Assembly (NCBI RefSeq): GCF_024699075.1
Contig: NZ_JAILQF010000407.1
Location: 1-8,899 of the forward strand
Length of the DNA stretch: 8,899 bases
Direction of reading: 5' to 3'
Source of the DNA: Butyrivibrio sp.
GTDB taxonomy: Bacteria > Bacillota_A > Clostridia > Lachnospirales > Lachnospiraceae
Program-made: the position numbers and the translations under genes
The notes under the pieces: model-generated
The model's database searches: none
What the model was told of the DNA's origin: nothing
What the model saw: only the letters and a program-made list of their open reading frames with translations
Part shown: in pieces, positions 1 through 7,593 of the stretch
How the letters are laid out: each line of letters starts with the position of its first letter
Position numbering within the stretch: position 1 is the first letter of the stretch

Positions 1-33
1 AAGCCTCAGATATTCTATACAGGGAGGAAGGTA

Positions 34-990
34 ATGGATACCATAACAGGTAATAGCTTTTACTTTGATTTCGAAGTCCGCTTTATGGAATTACTACAGA
101 CAACTCTTGGCGAAAAGGCCATAGGTGTAATGTCATTCTTCTCAGCATTTGGAGAAGAACTTATCCTCGTACTTATTCTTGGTTTTCTTTTCTGGTGCTA
201 TGACAAAGAATTCGGTATCTATGTCGGTACAAATATAGCAATAGGACTTGTACTTAATCCTATGATCAAAAATATCTTTTTAAGAAGGCGCCCCTACTTT
301 GATCATGAAACCATTAATTGCTACAGAATGGTTGATAGTGAAGCTGATATGTATGATATAGCCGCTCAGGGCTTTTCATTCCCAAGCGGCCATTCTACTA
401 ATTCCATAACAGCTTACGGCTCTATTTACAGATATAAAAAGAATCGTTTTTTTAAAGTAGCAGCTTTTGCACTTCCACTTCTTGTAGGATTCTCACGAAT
501 GATCGTTGGTGTTCACTATCCGACAGACGTACTTGTCGGATGGCTTCTTGGTCTTGTGATAATCCTTGTATTTCCTATGATCATCCAAAAGCTTGGAACA
601 GAAAGAAGATGGATAGCATTTCTTCTAATATTCCTTTTTGGCTGCATTGGACTTTTCTATTGCAAAACATCAGACTACTTTACAGGCCTTGGTATTCTTG
701 GCGGATTCTTTCTTTCCGCAGAATACGAAAGAAGATTCGTTAGATTTGAATATCCAAAAAGTAAGATATTCTATGTAACAAGAATTCTTGGAGGCGGAAT
801 GGCTTATCTTATATTTAATACTCTTTTAAAGCTTCCTTTTGATCCTGAATTTCTTTCATCAGGCACCTTATCAGCAGGTTTGATCCGCCTTATAAGATAC
901 TTCATAGTAGGCTTTATAAGCATAGGGTTATACCCGCACCTGTTTAAATTTGAGAAGCATTTTATAAAAAAAGATACAAAAAGCGCTTAA
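34..990 (+). CDS. PAP2-family membrane phosphatase
   Basis: A 318-residue integral membrane protein of the type 2 phosphatidic acid phosphatase (PAP2) superfamily, which hydrolyses lipid phosphates or pyrophosphates at the membrane. All three signature motifs are visible. K79 to R86-P87 forms KxxxxxxRP (in KNIFLRRRP), PSGH lies at 117-120, and SRxxxxxHxxxD lies at 154-165 with the nucleophile His161 and supporting Asp165. Hydrophobic segments around 30-55, 62-82, 143-160, 166-186, 194-210, 214-228, 250-266 and 285-303 suggest about 6-8 membrane helices. The C-terminal half after residue 190 is longer than in the smallest PAP2 enzymes. The start is supported by GGGAGG at 22-27, six bases before the ATG. 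Family knowledge allows undecaprenyl pyrophosphate, phosphatidylglycerophosphate or sphingoid phosphate as substrate; the sequence does not decide among them. The gene is convergent with the GH43 gene, with only 22 bp between the stops. Confidence 0.9.
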   Translation: MDTITGNSFYFDFEVRFMELLQTTLGEKAIGVMSFFSAFGEELILVLILGFLFWCYDKEFGIYVGTNIAIGLVLNPMIKNIFLRRRPYFDHETINCYRMVDSEADMYDIAAQGFSFPSGHSTNSITAYGSIYRYKKNRFFKVAAFALPLLVGFSRMIVGVHYPTDVLVGWLLGLVIILVFPMIIQKLGTERRWIAFLLIFLFGCIGLFYCKTSDYFTGLGILGGFFLSAEYERRFVRFEYPKSKIFYVTRILGGGMAYLIFNTLLKLPFDPEFLSSGTLSAGLIRLIRYFIVGFISIGLYPHLFKFEKHFIKKDTKSA

Positions 991-1012
991 ATACCGCAGA
1001 TAACCTATACAA

Positions 1013-2599
1013 TTAATATTGTTCAAAAATCCAGGTTTCTATACTTACATCTCCTGAAGAAGTGAAGAACAGATTCTTTACTCCTTCACATCCTTGTACC
1101 TGTGCTTCTATCTCCTGCATATTATCTGATGCAGGTATGTATATATAGCAGGCAACATCTCCATCTACAGAGCCTGTTGTGATGCGGACCCATCCGCCTT
1201 CTGAGGACTTTGCTGTTAATCTTATCTTTACAGCTCCATCTCCAAAATCTGCGCCTGATACTCCGGTCCAGTCGCCTTCTGAAAGCTTAAGAACTGTTTC
1301 ACCGCTTCCTTCAATAACAGCTCCTGCCTCCCATGCAACACTACTTGCACGGTTAACTGTATAGGCGTCTACATTAAAGAGCTGTTCTACACCTTCCAAA
1401 GATCCCTTTGCATTTCCAAAAAGGCCATCTTCCATCGGAAGCTTATCAACGTGTGTTGTTCTATATCCAAGCATTTCACCATACATCTTCTGATTAAGGT
1501 ATTCTGCATGATAGAAGATATACTGCTGATCATGGAAAGTAATAATAGTATGATGGTTATTGCCTGTTGTTCCGAAGAATTCACCGGGATTATCAAAAAG
1601 TGTATCCTGATAAGTAAATGGTCCCAGCGCAGACTTCGATGTCATATATGCAATCCTTGCATTCCCATAAGGTCCTCCTGACCAGTTAGTACAGTAGGAA
1701 TAATAATAAGTATCACCTATCTTATTAATTCCTGAGTCCTCAAATCCCCACGGAACATCAAGGGTTACAACTTCTCCGTCCAAATGGATCATATCATCCG
1801 CAAGCTTGACTGCACGAAAGCTTTCTGGCGCAGCTTCTTTGCCTTCAGGGACACCACCTCCAAAATAAAGGTATCCTGTTCCATCATCATCTACAAGAAC
1901 TGCCGGATCGAAAAGCCAGATAACTCCTTCTATTCCAGGTGTGTCACGTCCTACTATAGCCTTACCTAACGGATCTTCCCAAGGACCTGTCGGCGAATCT
2001 GATGTAAGTACGCCTATTCCATTTCCGCTATTAGCAAAGTACAAAAAGAACTTTTCCTTACCATCAATCTCCTTGTGACAAGCGCAGGGTGCCCATGAAT
2101 TACCTGCCCATGAAGCTGCTCCGCTACCACCTGCTACCATAATGGCTCCATGATCTTCCCAGTTTACAAGATCAGCTGAAGACATTACATTTAAAGTTCT
2201 TATATTGCCATATTCATTTTTGGATGGCTTATTATCCATTGCAAGTCCATCATTGGTCCCATATACATAAACTCTGTCATCATAGACCATAACGCCAGGG
2301 TCTGCGCTAAAGCGCTGTGTCATACAAGGATTATGATCAGATATATCCTTGTAGCCTGTGCTTAATTCGAGATTTTCAAATATATCCTGTGCCTTTGAAT
2401 TGTCAACATTTGTCATATCACTGTTATCCTCTTCATTATTATTTTTAGTATCTTTACCTGTTACATCATTTTCGGATTTTTCAGTACTTGTACCTTCTCC
2501 TACTGCCGTATCAATTGCTGATGTATTCTGTCCTGCAAATGAACATGCGCTAAGAAGACTCGCAAGTAAAAGTCCTGTTATCCTGTATAGTTTTTTCAT
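1013..2599 (-). CDS. GH43 glycosidase lipoprotein with C-terminal CBM6-like module
   Basis: A 528-residue secreted, membrane-anchored glycoside hydrolase. The N-terminus is a lipoprotein signal (MKKLYR, hydrophobic stretch, lipobox L16-S17-A18-C19). A Ser/Thr/Asn/Glu-rich linker follows to about residue 70. The five-bladed GH43 domain spans about 90-405. D100 in SADPGVMVYDDRVYVYG is the expected catalytic base, D231 in FDPAVLVDDDG the pKa-tuning Asp, and E287 in WGFEDSGI the catalytic acid. Repeated blade motifs (SADLVNWEDHG, DSPTGPWEDP, KSALGPFTY) and NNHHTIITFHDQQYIFYHAEY fit the family. Residues about 405-528 resemble a CBM6 beta-sandwich (GVSGADFGDGAVKIRL, GGWVRITTGS, VKNLFFT). The likely role is debranching or trimming arabinoxylan or arabinan at the cell surface; exact specificity (arabinofuranosidase or xylosidase) cannot be read. 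The start is fixed by the signal peptide; there is no other in-frame start next to the Shine-Dalgarno. Confidence 0.92.
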   Translation of the reverse strand: MKKLYRITGLLLASLLSACSFAGQNTSAIDTAVGEGTSTEKSENDVTGKDTKNNNEEDNSDMTNVDNSKAQDIFENLELSTGYKDISDHNPCMTQRFSADPGVMVYDDRVYVYGTNDGLAMDNKPSKNEYGNIRTLNVMSSADLVNWEDHGAIMVAGGSGAASWAGNSWAPCACHKEIDGKEKFFLYFANSGNGIGVLTSDSPTGPWEDPLGKAIVGRDTPGIEGVIWLFDPAVLVDDDGTGYLYFGGGVPEGKEAAPESFRAVKLADDMIHLDGEVVTLDVPWGFEDSGINKIGDTYYYSYCTNWSGGPYGNARIAYMTSKSALGPFTYQDTLFDNPGEFFGTTGNNHHTIITFHDQQYIFYHAEYLNQKMYGEMLGYRTTHVDKLPMEDGLFGNAKGSLEGVEQLFNVDAYTVNRASSVAWEAGAVIEGSGETVLKLSEGDWTGVSGADFGDGAVKIRLTAKSSEGGWVRITTGSVDGDVACYIYIPASDNMQEIEAQVQGCEGVKNLFFTSSGDVSIETWIFEQY

Positions 2600-2600
2600 G

Positions 2601-2619
2601 CCCCCTAAATTTACCTCCT
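2601..2619 (-). promoter_or_regulatory. Ribosome binding site of the GH43 gene with unusual spacing
   Basis: On the minus strand a perfect AGGAGG (2619-2614) lies 14 bases before the ATG, clearly longer than the usual 5-9. A second purine run, AGGGGG (2606-2601), ends one base before the ATG, too close for standard pairing. No in-frame ATG, GTG or TTG lies between them, and the signal peptide begins properly at the annotated ATG. The spacing is therefore odd and is not a sign of a wrong start. Confidence 0.5.
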
Positions 2620-2645
2620 GCTATTTAATTCGTATATTATGATAT

Positions 2646-2680
2646 AAAAAAAGCAAGGAATGCTTCTTCTCATTCCTTGC
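2646..2680 (-). terminator. Rho-independent terminator after the SpoIIE-type phosphatase gene
   Basis: A perfect 10-bp stem, GCAAGGAATG / CATTCCTTGC (2653-2662 with 2671-2680), has an 8-base loop. Read on the minus strand it is followed directly by seven T (2652-2646), a classic intrinsic terminator. It lies 65 bp past the phosphatase stop and 47 bp before the GH43 start. Read on the plus strand the tail is only CGTTTT, so it acts mainly on minus-strand transcripts. Confidence 0.88.
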
Positions 2681-2744
2681 CGTTTTAATGTCATAAAAGG
2701 CACTGTTTATAATTCATCAACGTTTACTACTCATTACAATTTAA

Positions 2745-4325
2745 TTATTCATTGCCTGTTCCATAGTACTCAAGACACAGCATAGTCATGTCATCAAACT
2801 GCTCAGCATCTTTGACAAAGGCAGATATTTCAGTTCTTACTCCCTTTATAATATCCTTGGAAGGTGAATCCTTGACCATATTAAGCGCATCTATCATTCT
2901 ATCTGTTCCGAACATATCATTATCAGCATTAGATGCTTCAGCTACGCCATCTGTATACAGAAAGAGCTTATCCCCTGCACATAGATTTATTGTATACTCC
3001 TTGTATTTCATATCATCCATGCCGCCAATAACAAAGCCATGTTTATCTTTTATAAGTTCAAAACTGCCGTTTGCCTTCTTAATAGTAGGATATTCATGCC
3101 CTGCATTAGCACAGGTAATAATACCTGAAGATATCTCCAGTATTCCAAACCATACTGTTACAAACATCTGTGTCTGATTATTGGAACAGATAGCATCATT
3201 GGTTTTTTCAAGAGTTTCTGCTGCCGACTTTCCAAGCATTGCACAACTTTGAAGAATTATTTTGGATATCATCATAAAAAGAGCCGCAGGGATTCCTTTG
3301 CCTGATACATCCGCCATAACAATTCCCAGATGATCTTCATCTATAAGAAAGAAGTCATAGAAATCACCTCCAACTTCTCTTGCAGGTTCCATAGTTGCAT
3401 AAATATCAAACTCCCTGCGATCCGGAAATGGCGGAAATGTGTGAGGAAGAAGCGAAGTCTGAATCTTTGTCGCAAGCGAAAGTTCAGTACTTATACGCTG
3501 CTTTTCTGCAGTTATGGTCTTAAGATTGTCTATATAATTTACAATCTCTTTTTCCATATGAACTACAGATTTGGCAAGCTCTTCAAGCTCATCCTTTGTT
3601 GTAACCTTTTCAAGAAGGTTGCTTTCTTTAGAACTGTCCTTAGCAAAGTTTCTAACATCATTTCTTATATAGACAAGGGGCTTTATAAGATTTCTTCGCA
3701 TGAAGAACCAGTATAAACCGCAGAATATAAACAGAAATACCAAAGAAATACCAAGCATACTAAAGACAAAGCTTCTAAGAATGAACATAATGTCTTCCAT
3801 GTTGGTATCTACAAATAAAAGGGCAACAACACTACCACTGCTATCCTTTAGTGGAAGACAGCTCGATGTCAGATATCCGTATTTCTTGGAATTTCTGACA
3901 AGATAGCTTTTAGGTCTTACACCCTTAGTATAAGCTGTCCATATTTCATCAAAAGATGCAGCAATCTCATCTGTATCGCCTATATATGTAGCTGTATCAT
4001 AAACATATCTCATAGTCCCATCTTCATAGGGTACAGCTATATATATGTACGCTGCATTTGAGTATTCTTCAATATGATGAAGATAATCCTCCATTTCATG
4101 ATAATATTCATCTGCTTCCCAGGTTGTTGCATATTCGGCTATCTTGTCATGGTCAATATCATTAGAAATGATATTAGCCACAACATAGCCTCTGTCGTTG
4201 TACTGTTTTTGAATGACTCTGTTAAAAAGATAAGCACCGCTGGCGCCAAGAGATACTATCAGAATAAGTGTAAAAACAATAATACTAACAAGAGTCTTTT
4301 TATTAATACCCCAATGTTTTCTCAT
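2745..4325 (-). CDS. Membrane-bound HAMP / SpoIIE-type PP2C serine phosphatase
   Basis: A 526-residue sensor phosphatase of the RsbU/SpoIIE type. A short cytoplasmic tail is followed by membrane helix 12-34, an extracytoplasmic region 35-185 that looks like a Cache-type ligand sensor (for example AAYIYIAVPYEDGTMRYVYD), membrane helix 186-208, a HAMP linker about 209-265, a coiled-coil stretch about 255-290 and the PP2C catalytic domain about 300-520. Metal-binding acidic residues are in place: D321 and D324 in GGDFYD, D339 in ADVSGKG, D459 in YTDG and D511-D512 in FDDMT. The family dephosphorylates phosphoserine on STAS-domain anti-anti-sigma proteins, but no such partner or RsbW-type kinase gene is in the window, so the target is unknown. 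The start follows GAGG (4336-4333) with a 7-base spacer. It lies 48 bp downstream of msrA on the same strand with no hairpin between, so co-transcription is likely. Confidence 0.93.
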   Translation of the reverse strand: MRKHWGINKKTLVSIIVFTLILIVSLGASGAYLFNRVIQKQYNDRGYVVANIISNDIDHDKIAEYATTWEADEYYHEMEDYLHHIEEYSNAAYIYIAVPYEDGTMRYVYDTATYIGDTDEIAASFDEIWTAYTKGVRPKSYLVRNSKKYGYLTSSCLPLKDSSGSVVALLFVDTNMEDIMFILRSFVFSMLGISLVFLFIFCGLYWFFMRRNLIKPLVYIRNDVRNFAKDSSKESNLLEKVTTKDELEELAKSVVHMEKEIVNYIDNLKTITAEKQRISTELSLATKIQTSLLPHTFPPFPDRREFDIYATMEPAREVGGDFYDFFLIDEDHLGIVMADVSGKGIPAALFMMISKIILQSCAMLGKSAAETLEKTNDAICSNNQTQMFVTVWFGILEISSGIITCANAGHEYPTIKKANGSFELIKDKHGFVIGGMDDMKYKEYTINLCAGDKLFLYTDGVAEASNADNDMFGTDRMIDALNMVKDSPSKDIIKGVRTEISAFVKDAEQFDDMTMLCLEYYGTGNE

Positions 4326-4373
4326 TTTTTTACCTCATGATTCGAGTAAATCTTATCCGTAAAACAAATATTC

Positions 4374-4856
4374 TTACTTTTTACGACCGCTCTCTATGAG
4401 CTCTTTTTCAAAGGCCTCAGGATTCTTAAGATAATAGTCCTGATGCTCCTCTTCAGCAGGATAGAAAGACTTAAATGGCTCTACAGCCACCTGAACCTTC
4501 TTGCCTGATTCTTCTTCCAGAGCTTTGATATGATTTTCTACCAGCTGCTTTTCTTCCTGAGTCTGGTAATAAACTGCCAGTGTATAGGAAAATCCCTTAT
4601 CAATATACTGACCTTCACCATCAAAAGGATCAACATTAGCAAAGTAGATATCAAGGAGCCTGTCATAAGTAACATTCTCATTCTCATAGGTAAGCTCTAT
4701 GGTCTCTCTATGTCCTGTCTTCTGAGCCTTAACGTCCTTATAGGAAGGATTAACTTCATCTCCTCCTGAATATCCGCATATAACAGAATCTACTCCATAT
4801 ATCTTATAAATTGGTGTTACGCACCAAAAACATCCACCTGCAAAATAAGCTTTCAT
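4374..4856 (-). CDS. msrA: Peptide methionine-S-sulfoxide reductase MsrA
   Basis: A 160-residue cytoplasmic enzyme that reduces the S epimer of methionine sulfoxide in proteins and free methionine sulfoxide, using thioredoxin-type reductant. The signature GGCFWC starts at residue 7. C9 is the catalytic Cys and C12 a possible resolving Cys, because there is no C-terminal Cys; C27 is the only other cysteine. The catalytic Glu is E51 in TGHRETIEL. Conserved GYSGG (28-32), VDP (75-77), IDKGFSY in place of the commoner GxQYRS segment, and EEEHQDYYLKNP (136-146) complete the fold. CFWCVTPIY resembles the CFWCMV form seen in Bacillus MsrA rather than the commoner CFWxxE form. The start follows AGAGG (4870-4866) nine bases upstream. 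No MsrB domain is fused or adjacent. It probably heads a two-gene unit with the SpoIIE-type phosphatase. Confidence 0.96.
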   Translation of the reverse strand: MKAYFAGGCFWCVTPIYKIYGVDSVICGYSGGDEVNPSYKDVKAQKTGHRETIELTYENENVTYDRLLDIYFANVDPFDGEGQYIDKGFSYTLAVYYQTQEEKQLVENHIKALEEESGKKVQVAVEPFKSFYPAEEEHQDYYLKNPEAFEKELIESGRKK

Positions 4857-4885
4857 CTCAATATACCTCTCAATTAATTTTTATC

Positions 4886-4894
4886 ATTTTATCA
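4886..4894 (-). promoter_or_regulatory. Candidate extended -10 promoter for msrA
   Basis: On the minus strand TGATAAAAT fits TGnTATAAT with one mismatch in the hexamer. It would start transcription about 20-25 bp before the msrA start codon. No good -35 hexamer is seen at 16-18 bp, so the call rests on the extended -10 alone. The region is AT-rich and chance matches are likely. Confidence 0.3.
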
Positions 4895-4966
4895 AAAGAG
4901 CCTCATAAATACTATAGTTTTTATAATAAAATAATAAAACTAACGATCATTATTCGCATATTGCAA

Positions 4967-4997
4967 TTGACATAGTTAATTATCTTTCTGCCATAAT
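4967..4997 (+). promoter_or_regulatory. Candidate distal promoter toward the AI-2E-family gene
   Basis: A perfect TTGACA (4967-4972) is followed after 19 bases by CATAAT (4992-4997), which is preceded by a TGn extension (TGC at 4989-4991). The spacing is longer than the optimal 17, but the extended -10 could compensate. If used, it would give a leader of about 255 nt before the GTG start at 5261. No structured element stands out in that leader. Confidence 0.35.
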
Positions 4998-5168
4998 AGT
5001 ACAGATCATATTACTAATTACAACTATTGTGAACACCTATCGCCTTAAGGTAATTGGTATTCTAACTGCACACCTTTATAAATAGATTTATGAGATCATA
5101 ATTTAATGATACCGTTTTTCCGATAAATATTAAAGCACACCATTTTAATTCTGCGCACAAGTAGTCCC

Positions 5169-5196
5169 TTTTCACATAAAGTAGTATGCTTATATT
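5169..5196 (+). promoter_or_regulatory. Candidate proximal promoter of the AI-2E-family gene
   Basis: TTTTCA (5169-5174, four of six to consensus), a 16-base spacer and TATATT (5191-5196, five of six) would place the start near 5203, about 58 nt before the GTG. This is a weak match in AT-rich DNA and only one of two options for this gene. Confidence 0.28.
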
Positions 5197-5260
5197 AAAA
5201 GTATTAAAAATTCACTTATCATAAATAGTTATCTTCACTTATATTATGGAGGCTTAAACT

Positions 5261-6421
5261 GTGGATAAAATATTGAAAAAACTCGACAAAAGATATCTTA
5301 AAGTCTGTGTATATGCTGCTGTTACAGTTCTTATAACTACCGGTCTTGCACTGCTTCTGATAAGTAGCGGTTCCTTTTGGGCTAAGCTCTGGGCCATTTT
5401 TACTGCCGTTCTGAAACCTATTGTTATAGGCGGAATCATCTGCTACCTTTTTTCACCAATAGTATCAAGGATTGAGAAGCTTTTTAACAGGAAAAAGGTC
5501 CATAAGTGGGCACGTCCATTTAGTGTACTTCTTACTTTTGGAATTGTATTTCTCACAATTGCTCTAATCCTTGTACTTATAGCTATCGCACTTTACAAAA
5601 ATCTTGAATCTCTAAATGTTGAATCGATCCAAAATATCTTTGTTACTTTGCAAAAAGATTATGCATCCGTATGGAATTTTGTAACTCAGAAACTTGAATC
5701 AAGCAATGTAGAGACTGCAGATGTCAGCCAAATAGTAACTTATACTACTAACGCCGTTACGAACTTTTTCTCAGGATTATTATTCGGAGTTATATTCTCG
5801 ATATACTTTCTTTTAGATGGTAATAACCTTTCCAATTACTGGACCAAAGCTTTTCGTCTTATCTTTGGCAAAAAGGCAGAAGATAAAACAGAACTATTCC
5901 TTAAAGATGCAGACAGAGCCTTTTCCGGCTATATCCGCGGACAATTTACAGATGCACTTATCGTAGGAGTGCTTATTACTATAATCCTATCTTTTGCCGG
6001 AATTCCAAATGCCCTTATAGTTGGAGTTTTTGCAGGACTTGGTAACCTCGTTCCTTATCTTGGACCTGTTGTCGGCTATATTACTCTTGTCTTTGTATGC
6101 CTTCCATCAGGTGCTTATTACAAGATGATAATAGGAATAATCATATTTGCACTCGTCATGTTCATAGATGGAAATATCATAAATCCCAAGCTCCTATCTG
6201 ATAATGTTGAGGTTCATCCTCTTCTTGTAGTAGCAGCTCTTATTGCAGGCGGCGCTGTAGGCGGAATCGCCGGCATGCTCGTCGCAGTACCAAGTGCTGC
6301 TCTTATAAAGCTTCAGTTTGACAGATACCTTGAAAAAATGTCTGAAAAAAGAAAGGCCGAGGAAGCAGAACTTTTAAATGTTAAAAATGAGGCAAGCCCA
6401 TCATCTAAAGATATATCTTAA
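5261..6421 (+). CDS. AI-2E family (PerM/YdbI-type) membrane transport protein
   Basis: A 386-residue polytopic membrane protein of the AI-2 exporter superfamily. An N-terminal cytoplasmic tail is followed by helices at about 15-35, 42-66, 88-112 and 163-185, a charged amphipathic stretch 190-225, then helices about 230-300 and 318-348, and a charged Lys/Glu-rich cytoplasmic tail from 355. Family hallmarks are LLDG (184-187), FSGYIRGQ (221-228), GNLVPYLGPVVGYI (261-274) and DGNIINPKLL (303-312) with NVEVHPLLVV (315-324). Members are annotated as AI-2 exporters, Na+/H+ antiporters or PerM permeases; the substrate here is unknown and an autoinducer role should not be assumed. The start is GTG, chosen because GGAGG (5248-5252) lies eight bases upstream. 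It is transcribed alone and ends in a strong terminator. Confidence 0.92.
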   Translation: MDKILKKLDKRYLKVCVYAAVTVLITTGLALLLISSGSFWAKLWAIFTAVLKPIVIGGIICYLFSPIVSRIEKLFNRKKVHKWARPFSVLLTFGIVFLTIALILVLIAIALYKNLESLNVESIQNIFVTLQKDYASVWNFVTQKLESSNVETADVSQIVTYTTNAVTNFFSGLLFGVIFSIYFLLDGNNLSNYWTKAFRLIFGKKAEDKTELFLKDADRAFSGYIRGQFTDALIVGVLITIILSFAGIPNALIVGVFAGLGNLVPYLGPVVGYITLVFVCLPSGAYYKMIIGIIIFALVMFIDGNIINPKLLSDNVEVHPLLVVAALIAGGAVGGIAGMLVAVPSAALIKLQFDRYLEKMSEKRKAEEAELLNVKNEASPSSKDIS

Positions 6422-6456
6422 TGGACACATGTTTTGATCATAATATTTAAGCTGTT

Positions 6457-6493
6457 AAAAGCTCCTCGGTAATTCAATTACCGAGGAGCTTTT
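6457..6493. terminator. Bidirectional intrinsic terminator between the AI-2E-type gene and lrgB
   Basis: A perfect 17-bp inverted repeat pairs 6457-6473 with 6477-6493 around a 3-base loop. The core is GCTCCTCGGTAAT / ATTACCGAGGAGC, flanked by AAAA on the left and TTTT on the right. It therefore reads as a stem followed by a T run on both strands. It sits 36 bp after the AI-2E-type stop and 13 bp after the lrgB stop, and serves both convergent units. Confidence 0.93.
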
Positions 6494-6505
6494 CTTGTAT
6501 TATCC

Positions 6506-7198
6506 TTATAAAAAATTAGCATAGACTGAAGCAAGAAGCACTGTAAATATACCTGATACCGCGATTGCGAGGCCGCTCATAGCGCCTTCCACGTCGCCTA
6601 TTTCTATAGCTTTAGCTGTTCCTATGGCATGTGAACTTGCACCAAATGCAAGGCCTTTGGATATCGGCTCTTCAATCTTTGCAACCTTGCAGATAAGCTC
6701 TCCGAACATATTTCCAAGAACTCCGGTTATTATAATGACTGCTACTGTAATAGTCACATATCCGCCAAGCTCTTCAGATACTCCCATGCCTATAGCTGTT
6801 GTAATCGACTTTGGCAAAAGAGTCACATATTCTTCATGTGTAAGTCCGCACACCTTAGCTAAAACAAGCACCGTCGTAAGACTTGTAACTGTTCCTGCCA
6901 AAAGGCCTAAAAGAACAGCCTTATAATGCTTTTTCAAAAGTTCAAACTGTTCATAAAGTGGTATGGCAAGGCATACTGTTGCTGGTGTCAGAAGATAGCT
7001 AAGATACTTGGCACCTTCATTATAAACTTCGTATTCTATATCTCCTATTATAAGGATTGCACTTGATATTACTATTGCTATAAGTAAAGGATTGAATATA
7101 GCAAGCTTGAATTTCTTTTTAAGAAGTACTCCTATCATGTATGCAACAAGACTTAGAGTAACTTCTGCAAACAGTGATTCTTCAAATAACTCATTCAT
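6506..7198 (-). CDS. lrgB: LrgB/CidB-family membrane protein
   Basis: A 230-residue membrane protein, the usual length for LrgB/CidB/YohK. Hydrophobic helices run through nearly the whole chain. Conserved family signatures are FNPLLIAI (35-42), LTPATVCLAIPLY (70-82), LPKSITTAIGM (128-138) and GASSHAIGTAKA (186-197). With LrgA it forms a two-component membrane system described as an antiholin-like regulator of murein hydrolases in Staphylococcus and as a pyruvate transporter (PftAB/YsbAB) in Bacillus subtilis. Which role applies here is not visible in the sequence. Its ATG lies inside the end of lrgA (8-nt overlap, ATGAATGA), so the two are translationally coupled. The ribosome binding site inside lrgA is weak (AGG about ten bases upstream). 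Confidence 0.94.
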   Translation of the reverse strand: MNELFEESLFAEVTLSLVAYMIGVLLKKKFKLAIFNPLLIAIVISSAILIIGDIEYEVYNEGAKYLSYLLTPATVCLAIPLYEQFELLKKHYKAVLLGLLAGTVTSLTTVLVLAKVCGLTHEEYVTLLPKSITTAIGMGVSEELGGYVTITVAVIIITGVLGNMFGELICKVAKIEEPISKGLAFGASSHAIGTAKAIEIGDVEGAMSGLAIAVSGIFTVLLASVYANFL

Positions 7199-7550
7199 CT
7201 TTTTTACCTGTCTTTCTTATTATGCGCTGTGATACCCAGCCTGTTGAAAGCATGACCGTTACAATAGTAACTACCGTAATAATACAGACAGGAAGAAGTA
7301 TAGGTTTAAGATTCTCCCAGCTTGTCAGAAGTCCAACCCCAGCCGGAATGAACATGACAGGCATGATCTCTATAAGGAATATTCCTGTTTCCTTTACATC
7401 AGTATATTTGATAATACCCATAAGAAGGGCTGCAAATAATAATGCCATTCCATAAATACTTGCAGGAATTGGTAATGGCAAAATAAGCTTCATTACTTCA
7501 CCAAGATACGAAAATCCCAAAATGATCAAAAACTGTTTTATAAATTTCAT
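7191..7550 (-). CDS. lrgA: LrgA/CidA-family holin-like membrane protein
   Basis: A 119-residue, four-helix membrane protein of the LrgA/CidA family. The signature PIPASIYGMALLF (27-39) corresponds to the usual PLPGSVIGM motif, and MPVMFIPAGVGLL (63-75) is the conserved second motif. Helices lie at about 4-20, 28-47, 55-76 and 84-103, with a charged C-terminus ending KKDE. It is the first gene of the lrgAB operon. The start codon follows AGGA (7562-7559) with an 8-base spacer. A consensus promoter lies just upstream. No LytS/LytR two-component genes, the usual regulators of lrgAB, are in the window. Confidence 0.94.
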   Translation of the reverse strand: MKFIKQFLIILGFSYLGEVMKLILPLPIPASIYGMALLFAALLMGIIKYTDVKETGIFLIEIMPVMFIPAGVGLLTSWENLKPILLPVCIITVVTIVTVMLSTGWVSQRIIRKTGKKDE

Positions 7551-7593
7551 ATTCTAAATCCTAAAATTTTTATAAACAAAAATACCAACGCAT

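Larger units (their letters stand above)
4857..5260. other. AT-rich divergent intergenic region, about 400 bp, no gene seen
   Basis: This spacer separates the divergently transcribed msrA and AI-2E-family genes. I find no convincing reading frame with a ribosome binding site, no tRNA and no recognisable riboswitch. It holds AT-rich short palindromes (for example ATCAT/ATGAT at 5095-5110 and CCTTAAGG near 5043-5050), none strong enough to call. Weak promoter candidates for both directions are listed separately. Confidence 0.6.

Noticed and set aside
1009..1022. Palindrome ACAATTAATATTGT as a shared terminator for PAP2 and GH43
   Set aside because: It has only 5 AT-rich base pairs and no T run on either strand, so it is too unstable to count as a terminator.
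2788..3177. 129-codon plus-strand open frame over the SpoIIE-type phosphatase gene
   Set aside because: It lies wholly inside the reverse complement of a clear PP2C domain, has no ribosome binding site and no recognisable protein motif.
5095..5110. Short inverted repeat ATCAT/ATGAT and neighbouring AT palindromes as a riboswitch or operator
   Set aside because: Five AT pairs in very AT-rich DNA are expected by chance, and no conserved riboswitch core could be recognised.
5261..6421. Quorum-sensing locus based on the AI-2E family name
   Set aside because: There is no luxS, lsr or receptor gene nearby, and most members of this family have transport roles unrelated to AI-2.
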